Shown here in pieces: positions 28,267 through 37,580 of a stretch of 64,000 nt of DNA. The DNA is from Flavobacterium pectinovorum (GTDB lineage: Bacteria; Bacteroidota; Bacteroidia; Flavobacteriales; Flavobacteriaceae). A model generated the notes under the pieces. That model had not been told where the DNA came from and did no database searches. It was given only the letters and a program-made list of their open reading frames with translations. Numbering within the stretch: the stretch's first letter is position 1; each line of letters opens with the position of its first letter. A program made the position numbers and the translations under genes. Location of the stretch: positions 937-64,936 of the forward strand of contig NZ_RCZH01000003.1 of NCBI RefSeq assembly GCF_006438875.1, given 5' to 3'.

Positions 28267-29727
28267 ATGAGTCAGGAAATAAGAAATCTGGAGCCTAAAG
28301 CGCTATGGAATAAATTCGCCGATTTAAACGCAGTTCCGCGTCCGTCAAAGAAAGAAGAACGTGTGATTGAGTTCATGAAAGACTTTGGAAATAGCTTAAG
28401 TTTAGAAACTTTTGAAGACGATATCCGAAATGTAATTATCCGTAAACCGGCAACTCCGGGAATGGAAAATCGTAAAGCAATCGTAATGCAGGGACATCTT
28501 GATATGGTGCACCAAAAAAATGCAGATACCATTTTTGATTTCGATACCCAGGGAATTGATATGTATGTAGATGGTGACTGGGTTCGTGCGCGTGGTACAA
28601 CTCTTGGCGCTGATAATGGACTTGGAGTAGCGACAATTATGGCTATTTTAGAAAGCAAAGATATACCGCATCCGGCAATCGAAGCATTGTTTACAATCGA
28701 CGAAGAAACTGGAATGACAGGAGCTTTAAATTTAAAAGGAGGAATTCTTCAAGGTCAGATTTTGTTGAATTTAGATACAGAAGAAGATGATGAAATTGAT
28801 ATCGGTTGTGCTGGTGGAATCGATGTAACGGCTACCAGAAACTATCATGAAGAAGAAGTTCCGGAAGGATCAGTTGGTCATATTATTACTGTAAAAGGTT
28901 TAAATGGCGGACATTCAGGAATGGATATCAACAAAGGTTTAGGAAATGCCAATAAAATCATGAACCGCTTGTTATTTGATGCTTTTGAAAACTTTGGTTT
29001 ACAAGTATCTGAAATTAATGGTGGAAGTTTACGTAATGCAATTCCAAGAGAAAGTGTTGCAAAAGTGATTATTTCTGAGATGTTTGATGAAGCCTATATT
29101 TTTGATATGCAGGAAATTATCAATGATATTAAAACGGAGTATAAAACAACAGAACCAAACTTATCTATCGAAATCGTAAAATGCGATACTCCTGAAAAAG
29201 TCATGGATTTAGGTGTTCAGGAAGGAATTATCCGTGCTATTTATGCTGCTCAAAATGGTGTTTACAGAATGAGCGCTGATATGGATGATTTGGTTGAAAC
29301 TTCAAACAACATTGCAAGAGTTATTGTAAAAGATGGTGAAATATTGGTTGGATGTTTAACACGTTCTTCTGTGGAAACTTCAAAATTTGATTTGGCTAAT
29401 TCTCTTCGTTCGGCTTTTGAATTAGTAGGTTGCGAAGTAGAACTTTCAGGTTCTTATCCAGGTTGGACGCCAAACGTAAATTCTGAAATACTAGATATTT
29501 TGGTAGGAATTTATGAGAAACAAAATAATGAAAAACCTAAAGTTGTTGCTTGTCACGCTGGTTTAGAATGTGGAATCTTAGGAACAAATTATCCTGATAT
29601 GGATATGATCTCTTTTGGACCAACCATTCATGGTGCTCATTCACCAGACGAAAGAGCAAGTATTTCATCTGCTCAAAAATATTGGAAATTTGTATTAGAA
29701 ATTCTTTCAAATATTCCGGTTAAATAG
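28267..29727 (+). CDS. pepD: Aminoacyl-histidine dipeptidase (M20)
   Basis: 486 residues from ATG 28267; an upstream TTG at 28243 is inside the leader. A cytosolic M20C dipeptidase with a two-zinc site. Visible: HLDMVHQK (metal His and catalytic Asp), GTTLGADNGLGVA (bridging Asp), FTIDEETGMTGA (general base Glu and metal Glu), NLDTEED and CHAGLECG, with GPTIHGAHSPDE supplying the last His. It cleaves Xaa-His and related dipeptides such as carnosine. All motifs are intact. It is followed by tandem repeats. Confidence 0.95.
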   Translation: MSQEIRNLEPKALWNKFADLNAVPRPSKKEERVIEFMKDFGNSLSLETFEDDIRNVIIRKPATPGMENRKAIVMQGHLDMVHQKNADTIFDFDTQGIDMYVDGDWVRARGTTLGADNGLGVATIMAILESKDIPHPAIEALFTIDEETGMTGALNLKGGILQGQILLNLDTEEDDEIDIGCAGGIDVTATRNYHEEEVPEGSVGHIITVKGLNGGHSGMDINKGLGNANKIMNRLLFDAFENFGLQVSEINGGSLRNAIPRESVAKVIISEMFDEAYIFDMQEIINDIKTEYKTTEPNLSIEIVKCDTPEKVMDLGVQEGIIRAIYAAQNGVYRMSADMDDLVETSNNIARVIVKDGEILVGCLTRSSVETSKFDLANSLRSAFELVGCEVELSGSYPGWTPNVNSEILDILVGIYEKQNNEKPKVVACHAGLECGILGTNYPDMDMISFGPTIHGAHSPDERASISSAQKYWKFVLEILSNIPVK

Positions 29728-29730
29728 AGT

Positions 29731-29970
29731 AATCAGTTTTCAGTCCCAGTTTTCAGTCTCAATAGAACTGAAAACTATAAACTGCGACTGTAAGCTAAAA
29801 AATAAAGTGTCAGTTTTCAGTCTCAGTTTTCAGTCTCAATAGAACTGAAAACTATAAACTGCGACTGTAAGCTAAAAAATAAAGTAATCAGTTGTCAGTC
29901 ACAGTTTTCATCCTTAATAGCACTGAAAACTGCGACTGCGACTGAAAACTATTAACTGCGACTGAAAACT
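29731..29970. repeat. Three tandem 77-78 bp units with inverted CAGTTTTCAGTCTC words
   Basis: Units begin near 29731, 29808 and 29886 (the CAG anchors are at 29734, 29811 and 29889). The first two are nearly identical; the third is diverged. Each contains CAGTTTTCAGTC direct repeats and an ACTGAAAACT inverted copy, so each can fold into a hairpin. The words recur at 44963-45045, 50110-50125 and 58955-59005. Confidence 0.8.
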
Positions 29971-30079
29971 AATCTCTCTTAGGAGAATTTTTCTTTTCTC
30001 GTTTTTCTTCCTTCTTTTCTTTAGCCGTTTTTAACGGTTCTTTTTTTGCTGTTTTTTTAGCATCTTGACTCTTTGCCAT
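29969..30079 (-). CDS. Small Lys/Glu-rich protein (36 residues)
   Basis: Opens at ATG 30077-30079 and stops at 29969-29971. The protein reads MAKSQDAKKTAKKEPLKTAK followed by EKKEEKREKKNSPKRD: almost entirely Lys, Glu and Ala, no hydrophobic segment. It is too ordered (MAKS start, KEPLKT) to be simple A-rich noise. It may bind nucleic acid through its positive charge. The stop codon lies at the end of the tandem repeat. Confidence 0.6.
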   Translation of the reverse strand: MAKSQDAKKTAKKEPLKTAKEKKEEKREKKNSPKRD

Positions 30080-30142
30080 CTTTTCTTAATTTAGTTATTT
30101 AATTTATTTTCAAGTAAATATAAGTTCTATTTTTGATTTATA

Positions 30143-31453
30143 TTAATTATTTTGCTGATAGATTTCAATTGAGTCTTTCGCAAGCCTTTGTTTAAGCCAT
30201 AATTTCATTTTTTGTTGTGTTTGCAAATCCATACCTTTTTTGCTTTGATAAAGAATTACCGGAATTGTTTTTGGCTTATTCGCATCATTTTCAACTGTAT
30301 AATTTCCAATTGCAAGAGAAGTTATTGTTGGAAATAATATTTTAGCTTCGGCACTAATTTGATTGTTGTTGAATTGATATTGTGATAATTGAGTCCGAAG
30401 ATTATTGATTATAATATCTTTCTGATCCACTACACTTTGATTGCTATTGATTTGATTCATGATATCCTTTCTTAAATTGACAGTATCTTGTCTGATAATC
30501 AATTTTGTGTTGGGTAAATCATAACTATTCAGTTTTTTATTAAGATCAGTAATTTCACTATCACTGAATTTTTTGGCTAAAAAGGCTAATTCAATTCTTT
30601 TAGGAGCTGTATTATATCTTATTTTTTTATAAATAATAGGGTAATCATTATCTAGAAATTCTTTTTGTATAAAAATTTCTGTTTTAGAATTATAGCTTTT
30701 TTGGATGTATAATTGGTATGCAAAATAAATACTTGGAACAATTAAAAGTAAAATTAGAATTGTAATGCCATATTTTACTCGTTTTTGATGTTTTAGATCT
30801 AATTGTTTCGCAATTGGATAATTCAAGTATTTTACAATTATAAAAGTTGCAATACAGATAAATACACAATTGATAGTGTAAAGGTATAAAGCACCAAAAA
30901 AATAGAGATAATTGCCTAAAGCCAAACCATAGCCGGCAGTACAAAGTGGCGGCATCAGAGCGGTTGCAATAGCAACACCGGGAATTGGATTTCCTTTTTC
31001 GACACGAGTTACTGCGATTACACCCACCAAACCTCCAAAAAAGGCAATTAATATATCGTAAATATTTGGAGAAGTTCTGGCTAATAATTCAGATTGTGCT
31101 TCTTTAAAAGGGCTTATATAAAAATAAAAGGTCGACGTAATTAAACTTACAACTGTTGCGATCAATAAGTTTTTGACTGATTTTTTCACAAGTTCAAAAT
31201 CATACATTCCCAGTCCGAAACCTGCACCTACGATTGGTCCCATTAATGGCGAAATTAACATCGCGCCAATAATTACAGCTGTCGAATTAACATTTAATCC
31301 TACAGAAGCAATAATAATAGCACAAGCCAAAATCCAAATATTAGAACCTCTGAAAGATATGGCACTTGTGATGTTTTCTATTACTAATTTTTTATTTTCT
31401 TCGCCTTTGTGAAGATCAATAAAGTTTAGAATTTTTTGAGTAAAATCTGTCAT
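30143..31453 (-). CDS. DUF389 membrane protein (TIGR00341-like)
   Basis: 436 residues. The first half holds about six membrane helices with the family signature NSTAVIIGAMLISPLMGPIV (about 55-74), GLGMYD and AIATALMPPLCTAGYGLALG (about 160-180). The second half is a soluble alpha/beta region with a coiled-coil-like stretch (about 330-370). Function unknown; a transport role is often supposed from the fold. No partner gene is next to it. Confidence 0.88.
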   Translation of the reverse strand: MTDFTQKILNFIDLHKGEENKKLVIENITSAISFRGSNIWILACAIIIASVGLNVNSTAVIIGAMLISPLMGPIVGAGFGLGMYDFELVKKSVKNLLIATVVSLITSTFYFYISPFKEAQSELLARTSPNIYDILIAFFGGLVGVIAVTRVEKGNPIPGVAIATALMPPLCTAGYGLALGNYLYFFGALYLYTINCVFICIATFIIVKYLNYPIAKQLDLKHQKRVKYGITILILLLIVPSIYFAYQLYIQKSYNSKTEIFIQKEFLDNDYPIIYKKIRYNTAPKRIELAFLAKKFSDSEITDLNKKLNSYDLPNTKLIIRQDTVNLRKDIMNQINSNQSVVDQKDIIINNLRTQLSQYQFNNNQISAEAKILFPTITSLAIGNYTVENDANKPKTIPVILYQSKKGMDLQTQQKMKLWLKQRLAKDSIEIYQQNN

Positions 31454-31607
31454 TGTATTCTATGTGATTATAATCGAGATTTAAATTTCGATAGAAGTAA
31501 GGAAATCTAATTTAGTCAAAAAAAACGTTAAATGCTACATTTATTAAGGTAAGTATAAAACAGAAACAAAAGTCTAATTTTATTATTTCGAAAAAAAATG
31601 CATAAAA

Positions 31608-31635
31608 AAATCCTCAACTTTAAGATTGAGGATTT
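31608..31635 (-). terminator. Terminator downstream of the CPDR-like protein gene
   Basis: AAATCCTCAA (31608-31617) and TTGAGGATTT (31626-31635) make a 10-bp stem with an 8-base loop. On the minus strand the A run 31604-31610 reads as a T-tract after the stem. Confidence 0.8.
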
Positions 31636-31660
31636 ATATATTTTGAATTGAAAGTAAAGT

Positions 31661-32437
31661 TTAATTCCTTTTTAGGACTTTATATTGTTCGTAACAACCG
31701 CTAATTGCGTCCATAATCTGCAAATCATTAGCTGTTTGTATAAAGGAATCAGAATAATTACAACGCTGTAAAATTTCAGGAATTTCGTCTTTGCTAATGC
31801 CTAAAAGCACAGAAATAGTTTCACGATCATACTTTGATTCTAATAAATTTCGAATCGTATCGTCCTTCTTCATTTCCTTTAATTTCTTGAGTTCTTTTCC
31901 GTTTTTTCCGAAGAAACCATAAAGTACATCGGCAGGATTAAAGATAGATCCTAATACTTTTCCAAAAGCATTTGGAGAATATTCACCAGCTTCATAACCT
32001 TGCGTAAGGCCAGAAATACTGTAACGATAGTTTTCTTTGGTTGGAATTAATTTTGAATCGACTTCAAGATAGCCGGTTAGGTTAAACGGAGCAATGATTA
32101 CTTCTTCAAGTGCAATTGCTTTTTCAGTAAGCTGAATTCGCGTTACTTTATTTTTTATCCAGTCATTTGTAACTCTGATTCGAAGAGATTGAAATCCAAG
32201 TATAGAAAAATGAATCGTATCATTTGGCTGTACATCAATTTCAAAATATCCTTTAGCATCAGACTTCGCGCCCCGTACTTTGTTTGTGTTGATGACATTT
32301 ACGTTAGCAAGTGGCTGTTTACTATTATCATTAATGATGTAACCGGAAACTCTTTGTGGTACTGTAGACTCAACGTCCTGAGCAAAAGAGATGGTCGTAG
32401 ATAGTAAAGTAAAAAAGAAAACTGCGAAATATTTCAT
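31661..32437 (-). CDS. Exported protein with carboxypeptidase regulatory-like domain
   Basis: 258 residues: signal peptide (1-19, TTISFAQ), then a CarboxypepD_reg-like beta domain (about 28-110, VSGYIINDNSKQPLANVNVI ... GAKSDAKGYFEIDV), the same fold that begins SusC proteins. After it comes a mostly helical tail (KELKKLKEMKKDDTIRNLLE) without a barrel. Proteins of this design are frequent in flavobacteria and of unknown role, probably periplasmic or outer-membrane associated. Confidence 0.82.
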   Translation of the reverse strand: MKYFAVFFFTLLSTTISFAQDVESTVPQRVSGYIINDNSKQPLANVNVINTNKVRGAKSDAKGYFEIDVQPNDTIHFSILGFQSLRIRVTNDWIKNKVTRIQLTEKAIALEEVIIAPFNLTGYLEVDSKLIPTKENYRYSISGLTQGYEAGEYSPNAFGKVLGSIFNPADVLYGFFGKNGKELKKLKEMKKDDTIRNLLESKYDRETISVLLGISKDEIPEILQRCNYSDSFIQTANDLQIMDAISGCYEQYKVLKRN

Positions 32438-32628
32438 ATCCTGATTTAAAGCTCTAAAAGTAGTAAATCGGGATTAAATATTTCGCAGTCTTCGAATATA
32501 ATTATCAGAAAATTAACAAAGGAAGCAGTGTTACTTTTGGTATTTAAATAAAAAGGGATGCAAAAGATTAAATTAGATCGTTTTGAATTGCAAAACGCAT
32601 TCAGAGAGAATTATTCATAATATAAAAA

Positions 32629-32665
32629 AAATCCCAAGTTCCAATTAGTTTGGAATTTGGGATTT
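32629..32665 (-). terminator. Terminator of the DEAD-box helicase gene
   Basis: 32629-32644 and 32650-32665 pair over 16 bp with one mismatch and a 5-base loop. The stem is flanked by A and T runs, so it works on the minus strand. Confidence 0.8.
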
Positions 32666-32687
32666 TGTATTTTAAGATATTAAATTA

Positions 32688-34604
32688 TTAATCTCTTCTT
32701 GGTCTTCTTGGTCTTGGCGAATCACCAAAGCTTTCAGAACGTCTTGGTGCTCTATCAGAACCACCTTCTGTTCTTGGAGCTGAATTTCTAAAACCACCTT
32801 CTCTTGGAGCAGAATTTCTGTCGCTTCTGAAACCACCTTCTCTAGGAGCAGAGTTTCTGTCGCTTCTGAATCCGCCACCACCAGAACCTTCACGTCTTGG
32901 AGCAAAACTTCCTTCGCGTCTTGGAGCAGAACTACGTCCACCTCCGCCACCGCTGCGGCCATTATGGTCACGTCTTCCGCCACCATCATTTTTAGAAATT
33001 TCAACATTAATACGACGTCCTTCTAATTGTACGTTGTTTAATACTTCCATTACTTTGTCAGTATGCTCAGGATCAGTGTTAAAGAAAGAGAAACCTTCTT
33101 TTACATCTACTTTGAAAACGTCATCACGACCTAAGTCTAATGTTTCTTTCAAGTAATCTTTAAGTGACATCCAATCGAAGTTGTCTCTTGAACCGATGTT
33201 TACAAAATAACGAACTGCTCCGTTATTATTGAATTCTCTTGGCTCAGAATCAGTTCTTTCACGTCTTTCAGAACCTGAAGACTGATTAGAAATATCTCTG
33301 TTCTTTTTGTAGTAAGCAATAAAACGGTTAAATTCTACTGAAACCATTTTCTTGATCAACTCTTCTTTAGATAAACCTTCAAGAACACTGTTGATTGCTG
33401 GTAAATAGTTGTCAATTTCGTGATCAACTTCAGTATCTTTAATTTTATTTGCTAAGTGCAATAATTGAATTTCGCAGATTTCAATTCCGGAAGGAATTGT
33501 TTTCTCTTCAAATTTTTGTTTGATAATTCTTTCGATAGAAGAAATCTTACGTAATTCACTTTTAGTAACGATTACGATAGAAGTTCCTAATTTTCCAGCT
33601 CTACCAGTACGTCCTGAACGGTGATTGTAAGTTTCAATTTCGTCAGGTAATTGGTAGTTTACAACGTGTGTAATACTATCAACATCAATACCACGTGCAG
33701 CAACGTCAGTTGCAACAAGCATTTGAATTTGTCTTCCACGGAAAGATTTCATTACACCATCACGTTGTGCCTGAGATAAATCTCCGTGCAAAGCAGCAGC
33801 GCTGTATCCATCTTCGATTAATTTTTCAGCTACAGCTTGTGTATCTCTTTTAGTACGACAGAAAACTACAGAGAAAATGTCTGGATTAGCATCGGCTAAA
33901 CGTTTCAAAGCCTCGTAACGATCACGTGCATTAACTAAGTAAAATTCGTGAGATACAGTTGAAGAACCTGAGTTTTTAGCTCCAACAGTAATTTCTAATG
34001 GATCATGCATGAATTGTTTTGCAATTCTTGCAACCTCTTGTGGCATAGTTGCAGAGAACAACCATGTACTTTTTTCGTCTGGAGATGTAGATAGGATGTT
34101 TACGATATCTTCGTAGAAACCCATGTTCAACATTTCGTCAGCCTCATCAAGAATACAATAGTTGATTTGAGAAATGTTTACCAATCCTCTGTTAATCATA
34201 TCTTGCATTCTACCTGGAGTAGCCACAATAATTTGTGCTCCTCTTTTTATGTCTCTAGCTTGTTCTGTTATACTAGCACCACCGTAAACTGCAACTACAT
34301 TAATACCTTTTTCGTATTTAGAGTAGTTTTTAATTTCGTTAGTAATTTGCAAACAAAGCTCGCGGGTTGGAGATAAAATTAATGCTTGTGTATTTCTGTT
34401 GTTGGCATCAATTTTCTGAATTAGCGGAAAACCAAAAGCTGCCGTTTTCCCTGTCCCTGTCTGAGCCAACGCAACCATATCTGTGTCTTTTTCCAATAAT
34501 AGGGGAATCGCTTTCTCCTGTACTTCGGTCGGATTTTCAAATCCTAGATCTAAAATCGCCTTCAGTAACGATTCACTCAATCCTAATTGTTCAAATTTAT
34601 TCAT
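32688..34604 (-). CDS. DEAD-box RNA helicase with RNA-binding domain and RGG-type tail
   Basis: 638 residues from ATG at 34602-34604 (MNKFEQLGLSESLLKAILDL); an in-frame ATG 24 bp upstream is less likely since the Q motif starts here. Motifs in order: AQTGTGKTAAF (I), PTRELCLQI (Ia), DEADEML (II), SAT (III), ARGIDV and HRSGRTGRAG (VI). Residues about 460-540 look like the DbpA/CsdA RNA-binding domain (YFVNIGSRDNFDWMSLKDYL). The tail, about 95 residues, is Gly/Arg/Ser-rich with tandem GGFRSDRNSAPRE units. This architecture fits CsdA/DeaD helicases that remodel structured RNA, ribosome precursors and mRNA in the cold. Confidence 0.93.
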   Translation of the reverse strand: MNKFEQLGLSESLLKAILDLGFENPTEVQEKAIPLLLEKDTDMVALAQTGTGKTAAFGFPLIQKIDANNRNTQALILSPTRELCLQITNEIKNYSKYEKGINVVAVYGGASITEQARDIKRGAQIIVATPGRMQDMINRGLVNISQINYCILDEADEMLNMGFYEDIVNILSTSPDEKSTWLFSATMPQEVARIAKQFMHDPLEITVGAKNSGSSTVSHEFYLVNARDRYEALKRLADANPDIFSVVFCRTKRDTQAVAEKLIEDGYSAAALHGDLSQAQRDGVMKSFRGRQIQMLVATDVAARGIDVDSITHVVNYQLPDEIETYNHRSGRTGRAGKLGTSIVIVTKSELRKISSIERIIKQKFEEKTIPSGIEICEIQLLHLANKIKDTEVDHEIDNYLPAINSVLEGLSKEELIKKMVSVEFNRFIAYYKKNRDISNQSSGSERRERTDSEPREFNNNGAVRYFVNIGSRDNFDWMSLKDYLKETLDLGRDDVFKVDVKEGFSFFNTDPEHTDKVMEVLNNVQLEGRRINVEISKNDGGGRRDHNGRSGGGGGRSSAPRREGSFAPRREGSGGGGFRSDRNSAPREGGFRSDRNSAPREGGFRNSAPRTEGGSDRAPRRSESFGDSPRPRRPRRD

Positions 34605-34808
34605 ATGTGTATTTAAAATAGGGTGCAAAATTACTGTTAATTATTCAGATAAACTAATGCTATTTTAAGAATTATGTATTTGTTATGATTTGATTATCAA
34701 AAAGTTATGTTTAATGTAAAATGATTTTCATTACATACGGAAGAAATTTCCGCGAAAAAACGTCGTGAAATATAAAAATTGCACTCCAAAATGTTGTATT
34801 TTAAACAA

Positions 34809-35387
34809 TTACTTTGTTGTGTTCAGGAAATCAATTAGTTGCTGAGTTGCTTTTCCGCGATGACCAATTTTATTTTTGATTTCCAAGGGTAACTCGGCAA
34901 AAGTTTCTGTATAATTTTCAGGTTGAAATATAGGATCATATCCAAAACCTTGATTTCCTGTTTTTTCCAAAGTAATATTTCCTTTTACAATTCCGGTAAA
35001 CAAATGTTGTTCTCCTTTTATATTTAAAGCAATAACGGTCTTGAACTGTGCGCTGCGATCTTCTTTGTTTTTTAAACCATCCAAAAGTTTGTTCATATTA
35101 TCATCAGCATTGCGCTGTTTGCCCGCATATCTTGCCGAATATACACCCGGTTCTCCGTTTAAAGCCGTAACTTCCAGACCCGAATCATCAGCAAAACAAT
35201 CATAACCATATTTCTCCCTTACATAATTGGCTTTCAAAATTGCATTTCCTTCAATAGTGTCCGCAGTTTCTTCTATTTCTTCAAAACAGCCAATATCTTC
35301 AAGACTTAATAATTGTATTGATCCGTTTAGGATACTTTGGATTTCTTTTATTTTGTTTTGATTATTTGATGCGAAAACAAGTTTCAT
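34809..35387 (-). CDS. rdgB: Non-canonical purine NTP pyrophosphatase (RdgB/HAM1)
   Basis: 192 residues from ATG at 35385-35387 (MKLVFASNNQNKIKEIQSIL). Hydrolyses dITP, XTP and ITP to monophosphates, keeping damaged purines out of DNA. Visible: the ASNNQNK substrate loop, ADDSGLEV (metal site), PGVYSARYAG, GFGYDPIF and the final GHRGKA motif. A frame open from 35504 would add 39 residues, which overlap the promoter of the divergent ABC gene and are not seen in the family. Confidence 0.96.
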   Translation of the reverse strand: MKLVFASNNQNKIKEIQSILNGSIQLLSLEDIGCFEEIEETADTIEGNAILKANYVREKYGYDCFADDSGLEVTALNGEPGVYSARYAGKQRNADDNMNKLLDGLKNKEDRSAQFKTVIALNIKGEQHLFTGIVKGNITLEKTGNQGFGYDPIFQPENYTETFAELPLEIKNKIGHRGKATQQLIDFLNTTK

Positions 35388-35415
35388 AATATTGAATTTA
35401 AAGGTACGACTATTT

Positions 35416-35446
35416 TTGAAACACAAATTTAGAATTCTTATATTTG
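35416..35446 (+). promoter_or_regulatory. Promoter for the ABC exporter
   Basis: TTG at 35416-35418 and TATATTTG at 35439-35446, spacer 20 bases, 25 bases before the ATG at 35471. It sits in the short divergent gap with rdgB. Confidence 0.6.
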
Positions 35447-35470
35447 ATAGTCGCCCAAAAAATAAAATAA

Positions 35471-37249
35471 ATGGAGGTATCCACATTATATAAAAAAATA
35501 ACACCTTTTGTCAGACCGTACCGAAAAATGGTAATAGCAACTTTGCTGCTTACTTTTTTAGGTTCATTTGCTGCACAGGTAAACGCCTTAATAATAAAGT
35601 ATACCGTTGATAAGATTAGTAATTTAATGGTTGCGCATGAACCATTGTCAAAAGGGTTTCATTTATTAGGGATTATAAGTATCGTTTTGCTTACTAAAGA
35701 ATTGATTTCTTCAGTAGTTCAATTTGGACAGAAATTTTATGGAGAAAAACTGCGGATCTTTATAACTCGTGATATTTCTCAAACTATTGTAGAGAAAATT
35801 CTAAGTTATAGAATGGAGTTTTATACGTCAGGCGAAAATGAAAGCGGAAAACTTCAGACCAGAATTGATTTAGGAATTAGCAGTTTGACAAAATTGGTTC
35901 AGAATTTCTTCATAGATATTATGCCTTTGTTTGCCAATGCCTTTGTGGCTTTGATATTAATGTTTTATGCCAATATATATGTTGGTTTGGTGAGTTTGTG
36001 TATTATTCCGATTTATTTTTACGTAAGTCAATTGCAAGCCAGTAAATTAAGTGGTTTTAGAAGAAGAATGCGTAACTATCGTGAAACAAAGAACAACGGA
36101 ATCATCAGTTTAATAGAATCCATAACGGTAATTAAGTCTTTTGTTAGAGAGCCAATGGAAGCAGATCGGCATCAAAAAATTCAGTTTGAAATGACCGAGA
36201 ATCAATTGGCGACCAGAAAAACCAGTTTCATTTTTGAAAGTATAAAAGGTTTTATTGAACAAATAGGAGTAGTAATTATCATTATCCTTACCGCTTATTT
36301 TGTCTTGAATAATAAGATGACTATTGGTGCAATCATGTTTCATATTATGTTGTTCAACAATGTTTCGTCTCCAATCAGGCAATTGCATCGTATTTATGAT
36401 GAAGTAAATGATGCTTTGATTTATTCCGAAGGATTTTTCGATATTTTAGAATCTGAAAATGAAAAAGAAACCAGCGGAGATTATATTCCTGAAAAAATAA
36501 CCGGATTGATTGAAGTTAAAAATGTTGATTTTGCTTATCCAAATGGCACAAAAGCACTTTCGGATATTAATTTTACTATAAGATCTAATGAAACCACTGC
36601 TTTGGTTGGTTTAAGCGGTGCCGGAAAAAGTACTATTATTAATTTGCTGGATAAGTTTTATCTGCCTTCCTCTGGGGAAATTTATTTAGATGGAGTAGAC
36701 TTAAATGATTATAATACTGACTTTCTGCGAAAAAATATTGGATTGGTTTTGCAAAAGAATCACATTTTTAAGGGAACAATTGCAGAGAATATTCTCTATG
36801 GAAATCCGGATGCTTCAAATCTCGAAGTTATAGATGCTGCGAAACAAGCTTATATACATGAACAGATTGTGCAATTGCCTAAAGGATATGATTCTGATGC
36901 GCATTTGCTTTCGGGCGGACAACAACAACGAATTGCTATTGCCCGATTATTTTTGAAAAATCCGCCAATCATTTTCTTAGATGAACCTACAGCAAGTTTG
37001 GATGCTATTGCTACAGAGCAAATAAAGAAATCATTAGATGCGATAAAAAAAGACAGAACGGTGATTATTATTTCGCATAGTATTTCTCAGATTATTGACG
37101 CTTCACACATTATTGTTTTAGAGAAAGGAAAATGCATAGAACAAGGTGCACATGAGGAGCTTTACGATAATAAATCGGTGTATTATGAAATATTTACGGC
37201 GATGGCAAATAGTTTAAATATTGATAAGATTACACAGACGCTTGATTAA
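35471..37249 (+). CDS. ABC exporter, fused membrane and ATPase domains
   Basis: 592 residues. About six membrane segments in residues 15-320, then an ATPase with LVGLSGAGKST (Walker A), LSGGQQQRIAIARLF (signature), IIFLDEPTASLD (Walker B) and ISHS (switch region). Half-transporter of the MsbA/lipid or drug exporter type, acting as a homodimer in the inner membrane. No adaptor gene is adjacent. Substrate cannot be told from sequence. It is followed by the nested repeat island. Confidence 0.92.
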   Translation: MEVSTLYKKITPFVRPYRKMVIATLLLTFLGSFAAQVNALIIKYTVDKISNLMVAHEPLSKGFHLLGIISIVLLTKELISSVVQFGQKFYGEKLRIFITRDISQTIVEKILSYRMEFYTSGENESGKLQTRIDLGISSLTKLVQNFFIDIMPLFANAFVALILMFYANIYVGLVSLCIIPIYFYVSQLQASKLSGFRRRMRNYRETKNNGIISLIESITVIKSFVREPMEADRHQKIQFEMTENQLATRKTSFIFESIKGFIEQIGVVIIIILTAYFVLNNKMTIGAIMFHIMLFNNVSSPIRQLHRIYDEVNDALIYSEGFFDILESENEKETSGDYIPEKITGLIEVKNVDFAYPNGTKALSDINFTIRSNETTALVGLSGAGKSTIINLLDKFYLPSSGEIYLDGVDLNDYNTDFLRKNIGLVLQKNHIFKGTIAENILYGNPDASNLEVIDAAKQAYIHEQIVQLPKGYDSDAHLLSGGQQQRIAIARLFLKNPPIIFLDEPTASLDAIATEQIKKSLDAIKKDRTVIIISHSISQIIDASHIIVLEKGKCIEQGAHEELYDNKSVYYEIFTAMANSLNIDKITQTLD

Positions 37250-37282
37250 TTAGAGCGATGATGCAAACGTCTACATCGCGAT

Positions 37283-37544
37283 CTTTGTCAAAGTTTTAAA
37301 CCAAAGGTGTAAGGAACTTTGTAAAAGCTTATGTTCAAAGCGAGTCTGCGTGTTTTTGTCATTTCGACCGAAGGGAGAAATCACATAAAGTAGCTCAGCA
37401 ACAGTGCGTTATCCCCGTGTGTGATTTCTCCCTTCGGTCGAAATGACAAGATTGTGGTTATTTTGTGTAAAATGTTTTTTTTTAATCTTTGTCAAAAGCT
37501 AAAATTAAAGTTCCTTACACTCTTGGTTTTAAACTTTGACAAAG
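37283..37544. repeat. Nested inverted-repeat island
   Basis: Outer arms 37283-37320 and 37507-37544 are 38-base inverted copies with 3 mismatches. Inside, 37358-37385 and 37420-37447 are exact 28-base inverted copies containing TTTCGACCGAAGGGAGAAAT. The island fills most of the 331-bp gap between the ABC exporter and the DUF2809 gene. No open frame of note. Confidence 0.85.
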
Positions 37545-37580
37545 GTAGCCGTCAACAAGATGTTCTTGATGAAGTTACAT

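Noticed and set aside
29731..29970. CRISPR-like array
   Set aside because: Only three units, unit length about 77 bp, no unique spacers between identical short repeats and no cas genes.
32672..33007. Open frame of 111 residues on the minus strand within the helicase tail
   Set aside because: It lies in the other reading frame of the Gly/Arg-rich repeat region of the DEAD-box gene; its Val/Leu/Glu-rich repeats arise from the DNA repeats.
35388..35504. 39-residue N-terminal extension of RdgB
   Set aside because: Overlaps the divergent promoter region; the family begins at the KLVFASNN motif.
37283..37544. CRISPR or tandem repeat
   Set aside because: The repeats are inverted and nested, not direct and regularly spaced.
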